Shown here: positions 6,738 to 15,390 of the stretch, piece by piece
Layout of the letters: each line of letters opens with the position of its first letter
Numbering within the stretch: the first letter of the stretch is position 1
Source: an uncultured Pseudomonadota bacterium
Lineage (GTDB): Bacteria > Pseudomonadota > Gammaproteobacteria > Burkholderiales > SG8-39
Length of the DNA: 22,997 bases
Reading direction: 5' to 3'
Assembly (NCBI GenBank): GCA_903909415.1
Contig: CAIVVS010000308.1
Coordinates: 1 to 22,997, forward strand
Position numbers and translations under genes: made by a program
The notes under the pieces: model-generated
Databases searched by the model: none
The model's input: only the letters and a program-made list of their open reading frames with translations
Told to the model about the DNA's origin: nothing

Positions 6738-7754
6738 AGCGCCGTCATCCTGTCCCCCTCCGACAAAATGGTCGATCAGCAAGCCGACGCGCGCCGCGGC
6801 GACACGCCGCCCCCGCCGCGGGCCAGCAGCCCGTGGATGGACACCGCGTTCCGCGGCGTCACCAGGTTCTTCGCGCTGGTGGTGTTCTCCCTGCTCGCCG
6901 CGATCATGGTGTCGCTGCTCTGGGGCAGCTCGCTGTCCATCGAGAAATTCGGCTTCGGCTTCCTCTGGAGCCCCGAGTGGGATCCGGTCAAGGAAGAATT
7001 CGGCGCGCTGGTGCCGATCTACGGGACGCTGATGACTTCGCTGATCGCGATGGCCATCGGCGTGCCGGTGTCCTTCGGCATCGCGATCTTCCTCACCGAG
7101 CTTTCGCCCGGATGGCTCAAGCGCCCGCTGGGCACGGCCATCGAGCTGCTGGCCGCCATCCCGTCCATCATCTACGGGATGTGGGGCCTGTTCGTGTTCG
7201 TGCCGCTGTTCCAGATCCACGTGCAGCCGGTGATCATCTCCACCCTCGGGGCCGTCCCCGGGGTGGGCGCGCTGTTCGCCGGCCCGCCCATCGGCATCGG
7301 CATGCTCACCGCGGGCGTGATCCTGTCCATCATGGTCATCCCCTTCATCACCGCGGTGATGCGCGACGTGTTCGAGATCGTCCCGCCGATGCTCAAGGAG
7401 TCGGCCTACGGGCTGGGTGCGACCACCTGGGAGGTGGTCTGGAACGTGGTGCTGCCGTACACCAAGGCCGGCGTGATCGGCGGGGTGATGCTGGGCCTGG
7501 GTCGCGCGCTGGGCGAGACCATGGCCGTGACGTTCGTGATCGGCAACGCGCACCGCCTGTCGCCCTCGCTGCTGCAGCCGGGCAACTCCATCGCCTCGGC
7601 GCTGGCCAACGAGTTCACCGAGGCGGTGGGCGACCTGTACTACGCCGCGCTGATCGAGCTCGGCCTGATCCTGTTCCTGATCACCACCGTCGTCCTGGCG
7701 CTGGCCAAGCTGCTGCTGATGCAGCTGGCGAAGGGCGAGGGGAAGAAGACATGA
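6735..7754 (+). CDS. pstC: Phosphate ABC transporter permease PstC
   Basis: One of the two membrane subunits of the high-affinity phosphate importer. The protein is 339 aa from TTG: a polar N-terminal tail of about 35 residues with Pro-rich sequence, then about six membrane segments. The ABC-permease EAA region is recognisable as [21 protein letters not shown], with [20 protein letters not shown] after it. The conserved [15 protein letters not shown] and [14 protein letters not shown] match PstC. The stop overlaps the pstA start by ATGA. Assignment to PstC rather than PstA follows gene order and the [10 protein letters not shown] block. Confidence 0.95.
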   Translation: MSAVILSPSDKMVDQQADARRGDTPPPPRASSPWMDTAFRGVTRFFALVVFSLLAAIMVSLLWGSSLSIEKFGFGFLWSPEWDPVKEEFGALVPIYGTLMTSLIAMAIGVPVSFGIAIFLTELSPGWLKRPLGTAIELLAAIPSIIYGMWGLFVFVPLFQIHVQPVIISTLGAVPGVGALFAGPPIGIGMLTAGVILSIMVIPFITAVMRDVFEIVPPMLKESAYGLGATTWEVVWNVVLPYTKAGVIGGVMLGLGRALGETMAVTFVIGNAHRLSPSLLQPGNSIASALANEFTEAVGDLYYAALIELGLILFLITTVVLALAKLLLMQLAKGEGKKT

Positions 7755-8608
7755 GCGCCATCTCCGCCGACAACCCGCTGTATCGCGCGAGGAAGCGCAA
7801 CAACGCGATCCTGCTGACCGCCTCCGCTCTGGCGCTGGTGTTCGGCCTGTTCTGGCTGGTCTGGATCCTCGGCACCCTGATCCTGCAGGGGGGGGCCGCG
7901 CTGATGCGCATATCGCTGTTCACCCAGATGACGCCGCCGCCCGGCGCGGACGGGGGGCTGGCCAACGCCATCATGGGCAGCCTGGTGATGGCGGGCATGG
8001 GCACGCTCATCGGCACGCCGGTGGGCATCCTCGCCGGCACCTACCTGGCCGAATTCGGCCAGCGCAGCTGGCTCGCGCCGGCGACGCGGTTCCTGAACGA
8101 CGTGCTGCTGTCGGCGCCGTCCATCGTCATCGGCCTGTTCGTCTACACCATCTACGTCAAGCAGGTCGGCCACTTTTCGGCCATGGCCGGCGCGATCGCG
8201 CTGGCGCTGATCGTGGTGCCCGTGGTGGTGCGCACCACCGACGACATGCTGCAGCTCGTGCCCGGCAGCCTTCGGGAGGCGGCCTACGCGCTCGGCTGCC
8301 CGAGCTGGAAGGTGGTCACCATGGTCACCTACCGGGCGGCGAAGGCGGGGATCATGACCGGCATCCTGCTCGCGGTGGCGCGCATCTCCGGCGAGACCGC
8401 TCCGTTGCTGTTCACGGCCCTGAACAACCAGTTCTGGTCGATGGACCTCAACAAGCCCATGGCCAACCTGCCGGTGGTGATCTTCCAGTTCGCGATGAGC
8501 CCCTACGAGGACTGGCAGCGACTGGCCTGGGGCGGGGCGGCGCTGATCACCTTTGCCGTGCTGCTGCTCAACATCGTCGCCCGGACCGTGTTCCGGCAGA
8601 AGGCCTAG
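7751..8608 (+). CDS. pstA: Phosphate ABC transporter permease PstA
   Basis: The second membrane subunit of the Pst importer, 285 aa with six predicted membrane segments. Family blocks are [53 protein letters not shown] (the EAA loop that docks on PstB) and [20 protein letters not shown]. The ATG at 7751 overlaps the pstC stop by four bases, so the two subunits are probably translationally coupled and made in equal amounts. pstB follows after 7 bases. Confidence 0.96.
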   Translation: MSAISADNPLYRARKRNNAILLTASALALVFGLFWLVWILGTLILQGGAALMRISLFTQMTPPPGADGGLANAIMGSLVMAGMGTLIGTPVGILAGTYLAEFGQRSWLAPATRFLNDVLLSAPSIVIGLFVYTIYVKQVGHFSAMAGAIALALIVVPVVVRTTDDMLQLVPGSLREAAYALGCPSWKVVTMVTYRAAKAGIMTGILLAVARISGETAPLLFTALNNQFWSMDLNKPMANLPVVIFQFAMSPYEDWQRLAWGGAALITFAVLLLNIVARTVFRQKA

Positions 8609-8615
8609 AGGACCC

Positions 8616-9452
8616 ATGGAAACCCAGACCGCCACCGCAATGCCGGCAGCCAGCCGCGCACCATCCGCCAACGAGCATCCCGGCAAGCAGGGCATGCCGC
8701 GCCCGAAGATGCGGGTGCGGGACCTCAATTTCTACTACGGCGCCTTCCAAGCGCTGAAGTCGGTGACCCTGGACATCCCGGAGAAGACCGTCACCGCCTT
8801 CATCGGCCCTTCGGGCTGCGGCAAGTCGACGCTGCTGCGGACGTTCAACCGCATGTACGCGCTCTACCCGGAGCAGCGCGCCGAGGGCGAGATCCTCATG
8901 GACGGGGAGAACCTGCTCACTTCGAAGCAGGACGTCTCGCTGATCCGCGCCCGCATCGGCATGGTGTTCCAGAAGCCCACGCCCTTCCCGATGTCCATCT
9001 ACGACAACATCGCCTTCGGCGTGCGCCTGTTCGAGAGGCTCTCCAAGGGGCGCATGGACGAGCGGGTGGAATGGGCCTTGCACCGGGCCGCGCTGTGGAA
9101 CGAGGTCAAGGACAAGCTCAACCAGAGCGGCCACAGCCTGTCGGGCGGGCAGCAGCAGCGCCTTTGCATCGCGCGAGGCATCGCGATCAAGCCCGAAGTG
9201 CTGCTCCTGGACGAGCCGTGCTCGGCGCTCGACCCCATTTCGACCGCGCGCATCGAGGAACTGATCCACGAGCTGAAGAACGACTACACCGTGGTGATCG
9301 TCACCCACAACATGCAGCAGGCGGCGCGCGTGTCGGACTACACCGCCTACATGTACCTCGGCGAGCTGATCGAGTTCGACGCCACCGACACGATCTTCCT
9401 CAAACCCTCGCGCCGCGAGACCGAGGACTACATCACCGGGCGCTTCGGCTGA
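8616..9452 (+). CDS. pstB: Phosphate ABC transporter ATPase PstB
   Basis: Cytosolic ATPase that powers phosphate import. The 278-aa protein shows Walker [11 protein letters not shown]-loop region [17 protein letters not shown], signature [14 protein letters not shown], Walker [14 protein letters not shown] and the switch His in [15 protein letters not shown]. The first 35 or so residues before the ATPase core ([11 protein letters not shown]) are an Ala-rich extension. ATG 8616 follows AGAGGA by a few bases, only 7 bases after pstA. A long open stretch upstream in the same frame overlaps pstA and is not used. Confidence 0.97.
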   Translation: METQTATAMPAASRAPSANEHPGKQGMPRPKMRVRDLNFYYGAFQALKSVTLDIPEKTVTAFIGPSGCGKSTLLRTFNRMYALYPEQRAEGEILMDGENLLTSKQDVSLIRARIGMVFQKPTPFPMSIYDNIAFGVRLFERLSKGRMDERVEWALHRAALWNEVKDKLNQSGHSLSGGQQQRLCIARGIAIKPEVLLLDEPCSALDPISTARIEELIHELKNDYTVVIVTHNMQQAARVSDYTAYMYLGELIEFDATDTIFLKPSRRETEDYITGRFG

Positions 9453-9462
9453 CCGCGGCGCC

Positions 9463-9522
9463 CCTCATTCACGCCCTCATTCACGCCCTCAGTCACGCCC
9501 TCAGTCACGTCCCCAGTCATAC
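9463..9522 (+). repeat. Five 12-bp tandem repeats before phoU
   Basis: The units start at 9463, 9475, 9487, 9499 and 9511. The first two are identical (CCTCATTCACGC), the next two have G for T at position 6, and the last is degraded. The array fills most of the pstB-phoU gap. It has the same period and copy number as the array before arsC but an unrelated sequence. Confidence 0.9.
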
Positions 9523-9553
9523 CAGCACCCACGCCAGACCCGGAGCAACAGCC

Positions 9554-10261
9554 ATGGCCCAGAACGACCACCTCTCCAAGCAGTACGACATGGACCTGGA
9601 CGCGCTGCGCACCCGGGTGCTGCAGATGGGCGGCCTGGTCGAGTCCCAGATCCGCGCCGCCGTCGAGGCCTATTCGTCGGGAAACACCGCCGACGTGGAG
9701 CAGATCGTCGAGAACGACAAGCGCGTGAACGGCATGGAAGTGGCGATCGACAACGAGTGCAGCCAGATCATCGCGCGGCGCCAGCCCGCCGCCTCGGACC
9801 TGCGCCTGATCCTCGGGATCACCAAGACGGTGACGGACCTCGAGCGCATCGGCGACGAGGCCGAGAAGATCGCGCGCATGTCCAAGAAGATCCACGAGCG
9901 CGACCGGCTCAACCTGCCGCGCTTCGCCGACGTGCGCCACGCGGCCAACATCGCGCTGGAGATGCTCAGGAAGACGCTGGACGCCTTCGCGCGCCTTGAC
10001 GCCAACCAGGCGGCCCAGGTGATACGCGACGACGCCGAGATCGACTCCGAGTTCCGCTCCGTGATGCGCGAGCTGATCACCTACATGATGGAAGACCCGC
10101 GCACCATCTCCACGGTGATCGACATCATCTGGATCGCCAAGGCCATCGAGCGCATCGGCGACCACGCCAAGAACATGGCCGAGTACGTCATCTACATAGT
10201 CAAGGGAACCGATGTCCGCCACATCAACGTCGAACAGGTCGAGCAGCGCCTGGCAGGCTGA
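9554..10261 (+). CDS. phoU: Phosphate signalling protein PhoU
   Basis: Links the Pst transporter to PhoR and prevents Pho activation when phosphate is plentiful. The 235-aa protein is all-helical with two PhoU repeats. Each carries the metal-binding helix motif: [14 protein letters not shown] near residue 95 and [17 protein letters not shown] near residue 200. The characteristic [14 protein letters not shown] follows the first helix pair. GGAG lies 8 to 9 bases before ATG. It stands between pstB and phoB, as expected for a member of the Pho signalling complex. The gap before it holds the 12-bp repeats. Confidence 0.96.
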   Translation: MAQNDHLSKQYDMDLDALRTRVLQMGGLVESQIRAAVEAYSSGNTADVEQIVENDKRVNGMEVAIDNECSQIIARRQPAASDLRLILGITKTVTDLERIGDEAEKIARMSKKIHERDRLNLPRFADVRHAANIALEMLRKTLDAFARLDANQAAQVIRDDAEIDSEFRSVMRELITYMMEDPRTISTVIDIIWIAKAIERIGDHAKNMAEYVIYIVKGTDVRHINVEQVEQRLAG

Positions 10262-10292
10262 GTTCCGGCCCCGCGTCCCGCCGTCCCTGTCC

Positions 10293-10979
10293 ATGCGCGC
10301 CAGCATCCTGGTCGTCGAGGACGAGCCCGCCATCCAGGAACTGGTGGCGGTGAACCTGGAGCACGCCGGCCACCAGGTGGTGCGGGCCAGGTCCGCGGAG
10401 GAGGCCGACGCCGCGATCCGTGCCGCGCTACCAGACCTGGTGGTGCTGGACTGGATGCTGCCCGGCCAGTCGGGCGTGGCGCTCGCGCGCAAGCTGCGTG
10501 CCGACGCGCGCACCCGCGACGTGCCCATCATCCTGCTCACGGCGCGGGTCAACGAGCAGGACAAGATCGCCGGGCTCGAAGCCGGGGCCGATGACTACGT
10601 GACCAAGCCGTTCTCGCCCAAGGAGCTGATCGCCCGGATCAAGGCGGTGCTGCGCCGGCGGGCGCCGCAGCTGTCCGAGGAGGCGGTGGAGGTCGCGGGG
10701 CTGCTTGTGAACCCGGCGACGCACCGCGTCAGCGGCAACGGACGGCCGCTGGAGCTGGGTCCGACCGAGTTCCGGCTGCTGCACTTCTTCATCACCCACC
10801 CGGAACGCGTGTACTCCCGCGCACAGCTGCTGGACGAGGTCTGGGGCGACCACGTGTACGTGGAGGAGCGCACGGTGGACGTCCACATCCGGCGCCTGCG
10901 CGCGGCGCTGGAAGCCACCGGCCACGACAAGCTGGTGGAAACCGTGCGCGGCACCGGCTACCGCTTCCGCAACGCGTAG
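10293..10979 (+). CDS. phoB: Phosphate regulon response regulator PhoB
   Basis: Transcription activator that binds Pho boxes when phosphorylated by PhoR. The 228-aa protein has a receiver domain (residues 1 to about 120) with acidic pocket Glu9/Asp10, phosphoacceptor Asp53 in [10 protein letters not shown], and the switch Lys in [10 protein letters not shown]. An OmpR-type winged helix follows, with [12 protein letters not shown], the recognition region [11 protein letters not shown] and the C-terminal wing VRGTGYRF. The start at 10293 matches the family N-terminus [12 protein letters not shown]. It lacks an obvious Shine-Dalgarno sequence, so expression may depend on coupling to phoU, which ends 31 bases upstream. 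Confidence 0.95.
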   Translation: MRASILVVEDEPAIQELVAVNLEHAGHQVVRARSAEEADAAIRAALPDLVVLDWMLPGQSGVALARKLRADARTRDVPIILLTARVNEQDKIAGLEAGADDYVTKPFSPKELIARIKAVLRRRAPQLSEEAVEVAGLLVNPATHRVSGNGRPLELGPTEFRLLHFFITHPERVYSRAQLLDEVWGDHVYVEERTVDVHIRRLRAALEATGHDKLVETVRGTGYRFRNA

Positions 10980-10985
10980 GACTAC

Positions 10986-11017
10986 GCGGCCCTTCTCGGC
11001 CGCGGCGTTCCCCGCGG
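10986..11017 (+). repeat. Two overlapping, mutually exclusive hairpins between phoB and phoR
   Basis: GCGGCC (10986-10991) can pair with GGCCGC (10998-11003). CCGCGG (11000-11005) can pair with CCGCGG (11012-11017). The inner arms overlap, so only one stem can form at a time. No T-run follows either. Confidence 0.45.
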
Positions 11018-11078
11018 AAGCTCGCGGATTCCCCTGTCGGAGTGGTGCCTTGTGGGATAATCCGCGCGCCCCGCCGGA

Positions 11079-12434
11079 TTGCCTCACCCCGTGCCCCCAT
11101 TCCTTCCGCGCACCTTCATCATCCTCAGCTGCGCCGCGGTACTGGCGCTCGGGCTGGGCGCGGCCTCGCGTCCCAGCCACGGCTGGATGCTGTTCTGCCT
11201 CGCCCTGGCCTGGCAGCTGGCCTGGCACCTTCGCCACATCGCGCGCCTGGAACGCTGGCTGCGCAACCCGTCGCCGAACACCGTACCCGAGGGCGAGGGT
11301 CCCTGGGACAACCTGTTCGCGCTGCTCTACCGGCATGAGCGCGGCCGCATCTGGCGCGAACGCGAGCTGGAGAGAACGCTCGCGCGGTTCCGCCTCGCCG
11401 CGCAGGCGCTCACCGACGGCGTGGTGGTGCTGGACGCGGACAACCGCATCCAGTGGTGCAACGAGACCGCCGAGCGACACCTCGGGCTGAAGTTCCCCGG
11501 CGACGCCGGCCAGCCGGTCAAGCACCTGGTGCGCCAGCCCGAGTTCATCGCCTTCCTCGAGGGCGGGGAGTACGGCCAGCCGTTCCAGATGCACTCCGAC
11601 CGTGCGGGCATGCTGCTGGCGATCCAGATCGTGCCCTACGGCGACCATGAGAAGCTGATGCAGGTTCGCGACGTCACCCAGGCCGACCGCCTCAACCGCA
11701 TGCGCCAGGATTTCGTGGCCAACGTCTCGCACGAACTCCGCACTCCGCTCACCGTGCTCTCGGGCTTCCTCGAGACCATCCGCGAGCTGCGGCTGGAGCC
11801 CGAGCAGCGCAACCACTACCTGTCGCTGATGGCCGAGCAGTCGCGGCGCATGCAGAGCATCGTCGAGGACCTGCTGACCCTGTCGTCCCTCGAGTCCTCG
11901 CCGCCGCCGCCCGCGGACGAGCGGGTGCTGGTCGAGCCCATGCTGGCCACGCTGCTGGCCGACGCGCGCGCGCTGTCGGCCGGGCGCCACGAGGTCGAAC
12001 TCTCGGCCGACGGCGCGATGGACCTGCTGGGAGCCGACCCGGAGCTGTCCAGCGCCTTCGGCAACCTGGTGTCCAACGCGGTGCGCTACACGCCTGCCGG
12101 CGGGCGCATCCGGCTGGAATGGCGCGCCGATGCCGACGGCGCGGCGTTCTCGGTCGAGGACTCCGGCATCGGGATTCCGCGCGAGCATCTGCCGCGCCTG
12201 ACCGAGCGCTTCTACCGCGTCGACCGCAGCCGCTCGCGCGATACCGGCGGCACGGGCCTGGGGCTGGCGATCGTCAAGCACGCACTCACGCGCCATGAGG
12301 CCGTGCTGGACGTGGACAGCGAACCCGGGCGCGGCAGCCGCTTCACCGCGCGCTTTCCCGCGCGGCGCACGGTGCGGGCGCTGCCGCGCGCGCCGGCCGC
12401 CACCGACCACGAATACCATGGCCCGGCCGCGTGA
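11079..12434 (+). CDS. phoR: Phosphate regulon sensor histidine kinase PhoR
   Basis: Inner-membrane kinase that phosphorylates PhoB under phosphate limitation. It is 451 aa from TTG 11079; GTG 11091 is an equally plausible start, and neither has a convincing ribosome-binding site. Two hydrophobic segments (about residues 11-50) anchor it with almost no periplasmic loop, as is typical of PhoR. A PAS-like domain follows (about 105-200, DGVVVLDADNRIQWCNETAERHLG). The phosphoacceptor is His218 in ANVSHELRTPL. The ATPase domain has an N-box (GNLVSNAVRYTP, 328-339), G1 (DSGIGIP) and G2 (GGTGLGLAIVKH). It is 99 bases after phoB and 35 bases before the DUF47 gene. Confidence 0.95.
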   Translation: MPHPVPPFLPRTFIILSCAAVLALGLGAASRPSHGWMLFCLALAWQLAWHLRHIARLERWLRNPSPNTVPEGEGPWDNLFALLYRHERGRIWRERELERTLARFRLAAQALTDGVVVLDADNRIQWCNETAERHLGLKFPGDAGQPVKHLVRQPEFIAFLEGGEYGQPFQMHSDRAGMLLAIQIVPYGDHEKLMQVRDVTQADRLNRMRQDFVANVSHELRTPLTVLSGFLETIRELRLEPEQRNHYLSLMAEQSRRMQSIVEDLLTLSSLESSPPPPADERVLVEPMLATLLADARALSAGRHEVELSADGAMDLLGADPELSSAFGNLVSNAVRYTPAGGRIRLEWRADADGAAFSVEDSGIGIPREHLPRLTERFYRVDRSRSRDTGGTGLGLAIVKHALTRHEAVLDVDSEPGRGSRFTARFPARRTVRALPRAPAATDHEYHGPAA

Positions 12435-12469
12435 TGCGGGCCGTCCGCTGACAACCAGGAGGAATCACC

Positions 12470-13096
12470 ATGCTGGGACGGCTCTTGCCGTTGGAGGGAA
12501 AGTTCTTCGACCTGTTCAAGGAACTCGGTGACGAGGCCGTGAACGCCAGCCGCGAGCTGCTCGCGCTGATGTCCAACTTCGACGACCTGGAGCGGCGCGC
12601 GTTCAACATCGAGACCATCGAGAAGCGCGGCGACAAGATCACGTACCACACCATCGAGCTGCTGCGGAAGACCTTCATCACCCCGATCGACCGCGACGAC
12701 ATCCACCAGCTGATCACGCGCATGGACGACATCCTGGATCTGATGGAGGACTGCGCGCAGTCCATCCACCTGTACGACGTGCGCAAGGTGACGCCCGAGG
12801 CGATCCGCCTGGCGGAGATCTGCGTGGACTGCTGCATGCAGGTGAGGGACGGCGTTTCGCAGCTGTCCAACATGGAGAACGCGCGCTCCATCCTGCAGAT
12901 CTGCGAGAACATCGACCGGCTCGAGTCCGAGGCCGACCATGTCATGCGCTCGGCCATGGCCAAGCTGTTCCGCGACGAGTCCGACGTCAAGCAGCTGATC
13001 AAGCTGCGCACCGTGTACGAGCTGCTGGAGACAGTCACCGACAGCTGCGAGGACGTGGCCAACATCATCGAGGGGATCGTGCTGGAGAACTCCTGA
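12470..13096 (+). CDS. DUF47 / PhoU-like protein, Pit accessory
   Basis: A 208-aa all-helical protein of the DUF47 (TIGR00153) family, which is structurally related to PhoU and very often encoded next to Pit transporters. Visible family features are FFDLFKELGDEAVNASREL at the N-terminus, IEKRGDKITYHTIELLRKTFITPIDRDDIHQL in the middle, and IDRLESEADHVMRSAMAKLF later. The acidic E/D-xxxD helices resemble PhoU metal sites. A strong AGGAGG (12457-12462) precedes ATG by 7 bases. It is 60 bases before pit and in the same direction. Regulation of Pit activity or expression is the usual proposal but is not shown by sequence. Confidence 0.93.
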   Translation: MLGRLLPLEGKFFDLFKELGDEAVNASRELLALMSNFDDLERRAFNIETIEKRGDKITYHTIELLRKTFITPIDRDDIHQLITRMDDILDLMEDCAQSIHLYDVRKVTPEAIRLAEICVDCCMQVRDGVSQLSNMENARSILQICENIDRLESEADHVMRSAMAKLFRDESDVKQLIKLRTVYELLETVTDSCEDVANIIEGIVLENS

Positions 13097-13156
13097 GGCC
13101 CGGTTCCGGGACGACGGGAACCGTGCCACCGTGACGCGCGCAACAAGGCTGCCCTG

Positions 13157-14149
13157 ATGAGCTTCGAGATATTGCTGTTCCTGATCGTCGTCGCGCTGCT
13201 GTTCGATTTCCTGAACGGCTTCCACGACGCGGCCAATTCCATCGCCACCGTGGTGTCCACGCGCGTGCTCAAGCCGCAGACCGCGGTCGCCTGGGCCGCG
13301 CTGTTCAACGGCGCGGCCTACTTCCTGTTCCCGCTGAAGGTGGCGGCGACCATAGGCACCGGCATCATCCAGCCGGACATCGTGGACCACTACGTGATCT
13401 TCGGCGCGCTCGTCGGCGCGATCAGCTGGAACGTGATCACCTGGTGGTTCGGCATCCCGTCGAGTTCCTCGCACGCGCTGATCGGCGGGCTGGTGGGCGC
13501 GGGCGTGGCCAAGGCCGGCGCCGGGTCGATGGTGGTCTGGGGCATCGCCAAGACGGTGATCTTCATCGTGGTCGCGCCGCTGCTTGGCTTCGCGCTGGGT
13601 GCGATCCTGATATTGCTGGTGGCCTGGATGTTCGCGCGGTCCACGCCGCGCAAGGTGGACCGCTGGTTCCGGCGCGCGCAGCTGGTGTCCGCCGCGGCCT
13701 ACAGCCTGGGCCACGGCGCCAACGACGCGCAGAAGACCGCGGGCATCATCTGGCTGCTGCTGATCGCGGCCGGCATGAGCACCACCAAGGACGCGATTCC
13801 CGGCTGGGTGGTGATCTCCTGCTACGTGACCATCAGCCTGGGCACGCTGTTCGGCGGCTGGCGCATCGTCAAGACCATGGGGCAGAAGGTCACGCGCCTG
13901 CGCCCCTACGGCGGGTTCTGCGCCGAGACTGGCGGCGCGCTGACCTTGTTCCTCGCCTCGGCCTTCGGCATCCCGGTCTCCACCACGCACACCATCACCG
14001 GCGCCATCGTCGGCGTGGGTGCGGCCCAGAAGCTCCGCTCGGTGCGCTGGGGCATCGCCGGAAACATCGTGGTCGCCTGGGTGCTGACCATCCCGTGTTC
14101 GGCCTTCATCGCCGCGGTGGCGTGGTTCGCCGGCACGAAATTGTTGTAG
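13157..14149 (+). CDS. pit: Low-affinity inorganic phosphate transporter, Pit family
   Basis: A proton- or metal-phosphate-coupled symporter of the inner membrane (PiT, PF01384), 330 aa with about ten hydrophobic segments. The two signature repeats are clear: FLNGFHDAANSIATVVSTRVL near residue 20 and SLGHGANDAQKTAGIIWLLL near residue 190. SSSSHALIGGLVGAG and VSTTHTITGAIVGVGA are the paired inverted-repeat segments. It is preceded by its DUF47 partner and ends the plus-strand phosphate run, converging on the DUF72 gene. It is the short Pit form, without the large central cytosolic loop of E. coli PitA. Confidence 0.95.
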   Translation: MSFEILLFLIVVALLFDFLNGFHDAANSIATVVSTRVLKPQTAVAWAALFNGAAYFLFPLKVAATIGTGIIQPDIVDHYVIFGALVGAISWNVITWWFGIPSSSSHALIGGLVGAGVAKAGAGSMVVWGIAKTVIFIVVAPLLGFALGAILILLVAWMFARSTPRKVDRWFRRAQLVSAAAYSLGHGANDAQKTAGIIWLLLIAAGMSTTKDAIPGWVVISCYVTISLGTLFGGWRIVKTMGQKVTRLRPYGGFCAETGGALTLFLASAFGIPVSTTHTITGAIVGVGAAQKLRSVRWGIAGNIVVAWVLTIPCSAFIAAVAWFAGTKLL

Positions 14150-14160
14150 CCGCGCTCCGC

Positions 14161-14186
14161 CGCCGGCGCCGTCGCGATGGCCGGCG
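14161..14186. repeat. Inverted repeat between convergent pit and DUF72 genes
   Basis: CGCCGGC (14161-14167) pairs with GCCGGCG (14180-14186). No T-run follows on either strand. Its place in a 52-base convergent gap suggests a weak or factor-assisted bidirectional terminator, but this is uncertain. Confidence 0.35.
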
Positions 14187-14201
14187 CGGGTGCGACTGCG
14201 C

Positions 14202-15335
14202 TCAGGACGGCGGACGTTTCCTCAGCGCCTCGCGCACCGCGCGCGCGAGCTCCACGCAGGACAGGGGCGCCGAGCCCTCGGCCTTGTTGTTCACCGTGAT
14301 GTAGGCCGGGTGGCCGCGCGACAGCGCCTCGGCCGCCATGCGCGCGATCGCCTCGCGCGACGCCGGGTCCGGATCGACGATGCGGTCGAACGGCAGGTAT
14401 TTCGCCTTGGCCTGCTCGTAGCGGTGTCCGGCATGCAGGTTCCAGCGCGCGACGAAGGGGCCCGGCGAGAGCGCCGCGAGCCGCCTGGATTGTTCCGGCA
14501 GCGGGGGCATGCGCGCGTGCACGCTGTGGCAGTAGCGCGCGCGCGTGCGGTCCAGGGTCGCGGCCAGGTCCGGCGTGAGCAGCTCCGGGTCGCGCACTTC
14601 CACCGCGTACACCCAGCCCGGCGAACCGGCCTGGGACACGGCGGGAGCGGGGGGCAGCGCGCGCAGGAACTGCAGCAACTGGCCGGCGAAGCGCGTGGCT
14701 TCCGAGCGCGCGTAGCCGACGCCGCGTCCCGGGCGCGAGGTCAGTTGCGGCGCGAACTGGAACAGCAGCACGCCGGCGCGGTCGCCCAGTCCCTCGATGC
14801 AGGGCGCGACGAACTGCTCCGCCGCCCAGGCGGCATCCAGGTAGCGCGGGTTGTCGCCCGCCGGCCGGCCGCCGTCGCCGCGCAGGAAGCGGTCGCTCAC
14901 TGCCGCCGGCGCCTTGACCACGAAGCGGAAGGCCGGCGGCACCTGCTCGGCGTAGCGCGCGTACTCATCGGCGCGCAGGACGCCGTAGTAGCCGCGATCG
15001 ATGCTCACCGAGCGCAGCAGCGGGTGCTTGGCATAGGCCACCAGGCCGTCGCGCGACAGGCGCGACTCGCTCAGGGACTCCGCGTAGACCAGGCCGGCCC
15101 ATCCCGCGAAGGCCCAGGAGCTGGTGCCGATGTGCAGCCGAGGTGGCAGCACCCGTCCCAGGTCCCGGAGTTCCTCGCTGACCGGCGCGGGGGTGGGCAC
15201 CGCGTCCGCCGATTTCGGCACCGTTCTCGGCACCGAGGACGCCACCGAGGCCGGCGCGCGCTTCGCGTCGGGCGCAGCCGGGGTGGGCTGCGGCGGTTTG
15301 CCGCCGAACAGGTCTGGCTGCTCGGGAGTGGCCAT
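14202..15335 (-). CDS. DUF72 (YecE-like) family protein
   Basis: A 377-aa protein of the DUF72 family, a TIM-barrel-like family with no settled biochemical function. The N-terminus MATPEQPDLFGG is typical of many members, followed by a long Ala/Pro-rich linker (about residues 13-65). The conserved core starts at RLHIGTSSWAFAGWAGLVY. Other landmarks are RSVSIDRGYYG, FRFVVKAPAAVSDRFL, LLFQFAPQL, YAVEVRDPELL, ARWNLHAGHRYEQAKAKY and AYITVNNKAEGSAPLSC. The last block carries the Asn-Asn pair usual in the family. It lies 55 bases downstream of pdxH on the same strand, with a strongly AT-rich segment between. Confidence 0.9.
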   Translation of the reverse strand: MATPEQPDLFGGKPPQPTPAAPDAKRAPASVASSVPRTVPKSADAVPTPAPVSEELRDLGRVLPPRLHIGTSSWAFAGWAGLVYAESLSESRLSRDGLVAYAKHPLLRSVSIDRGYYGVLRADEYARYAEQVPPAFRFVVKAPAAVSDRFLRGDGGRPAGDNPRYLDAAWAAEQFVAPCIEGLGDRAGVLLFQFAPQLTSRPGRGVGYARSEATRFAGQLLQFLRALPPAPAVSQAGSPGWVYAVEVRDPELLTPDLAATLDRTRARYCHSVHARMPPLPEQSRRLAALSPGPFVARWNLHAGHRYEQAKAKYLPFDRIVDPDPASREAIARMAAEALSRGHPAYITVNNKAEGSAPLSCVELARAVREALRKRPPS

Positions 15336-15375
15336 TTTATTTAATTAAAACAGCCACTTATGTTAATTTCCGGCA
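15336..15375 (-). promoter_or_regulatory. AT-rich segment upstream of the DUF72 gene
   Basis: An uninterrupted A/T stretch including TTAATTAA directly precedes the DUF72 ATG, and TTAACATAA lies slightly further upstream on the minus strand. This is the most AT-rich part of a very GC-rich window and is a likely promoter region. No convincing -35/-10 pair and no Shine-Dalgarno sequence could be fixed, so exact elements are not assigned. Confidence 0.4.
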
Positions 15376-15390
15376 TTTTCGCAAGCTGGC

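Noticed and set aside
5469..7553. A 694-codon minus-strand open frame opposite pstS and pstC
   Set aside because: The sequence is His/Arg/Gly-rich low complexity and the opposite strand encodes clear PstS and PstC.
11034..11061. A phoR promoter with GATAAT as -10
   Set aside because: The candidate -35 (CTGTCG) is poor and phoR probably shares the phoB transcript.
10428..12419. A 663-codon minus-strand open frame opposite phoB and phoR
   Set aside because: It has the same GC-driven composition, and the plus strand has all kinase and regulator motifs.
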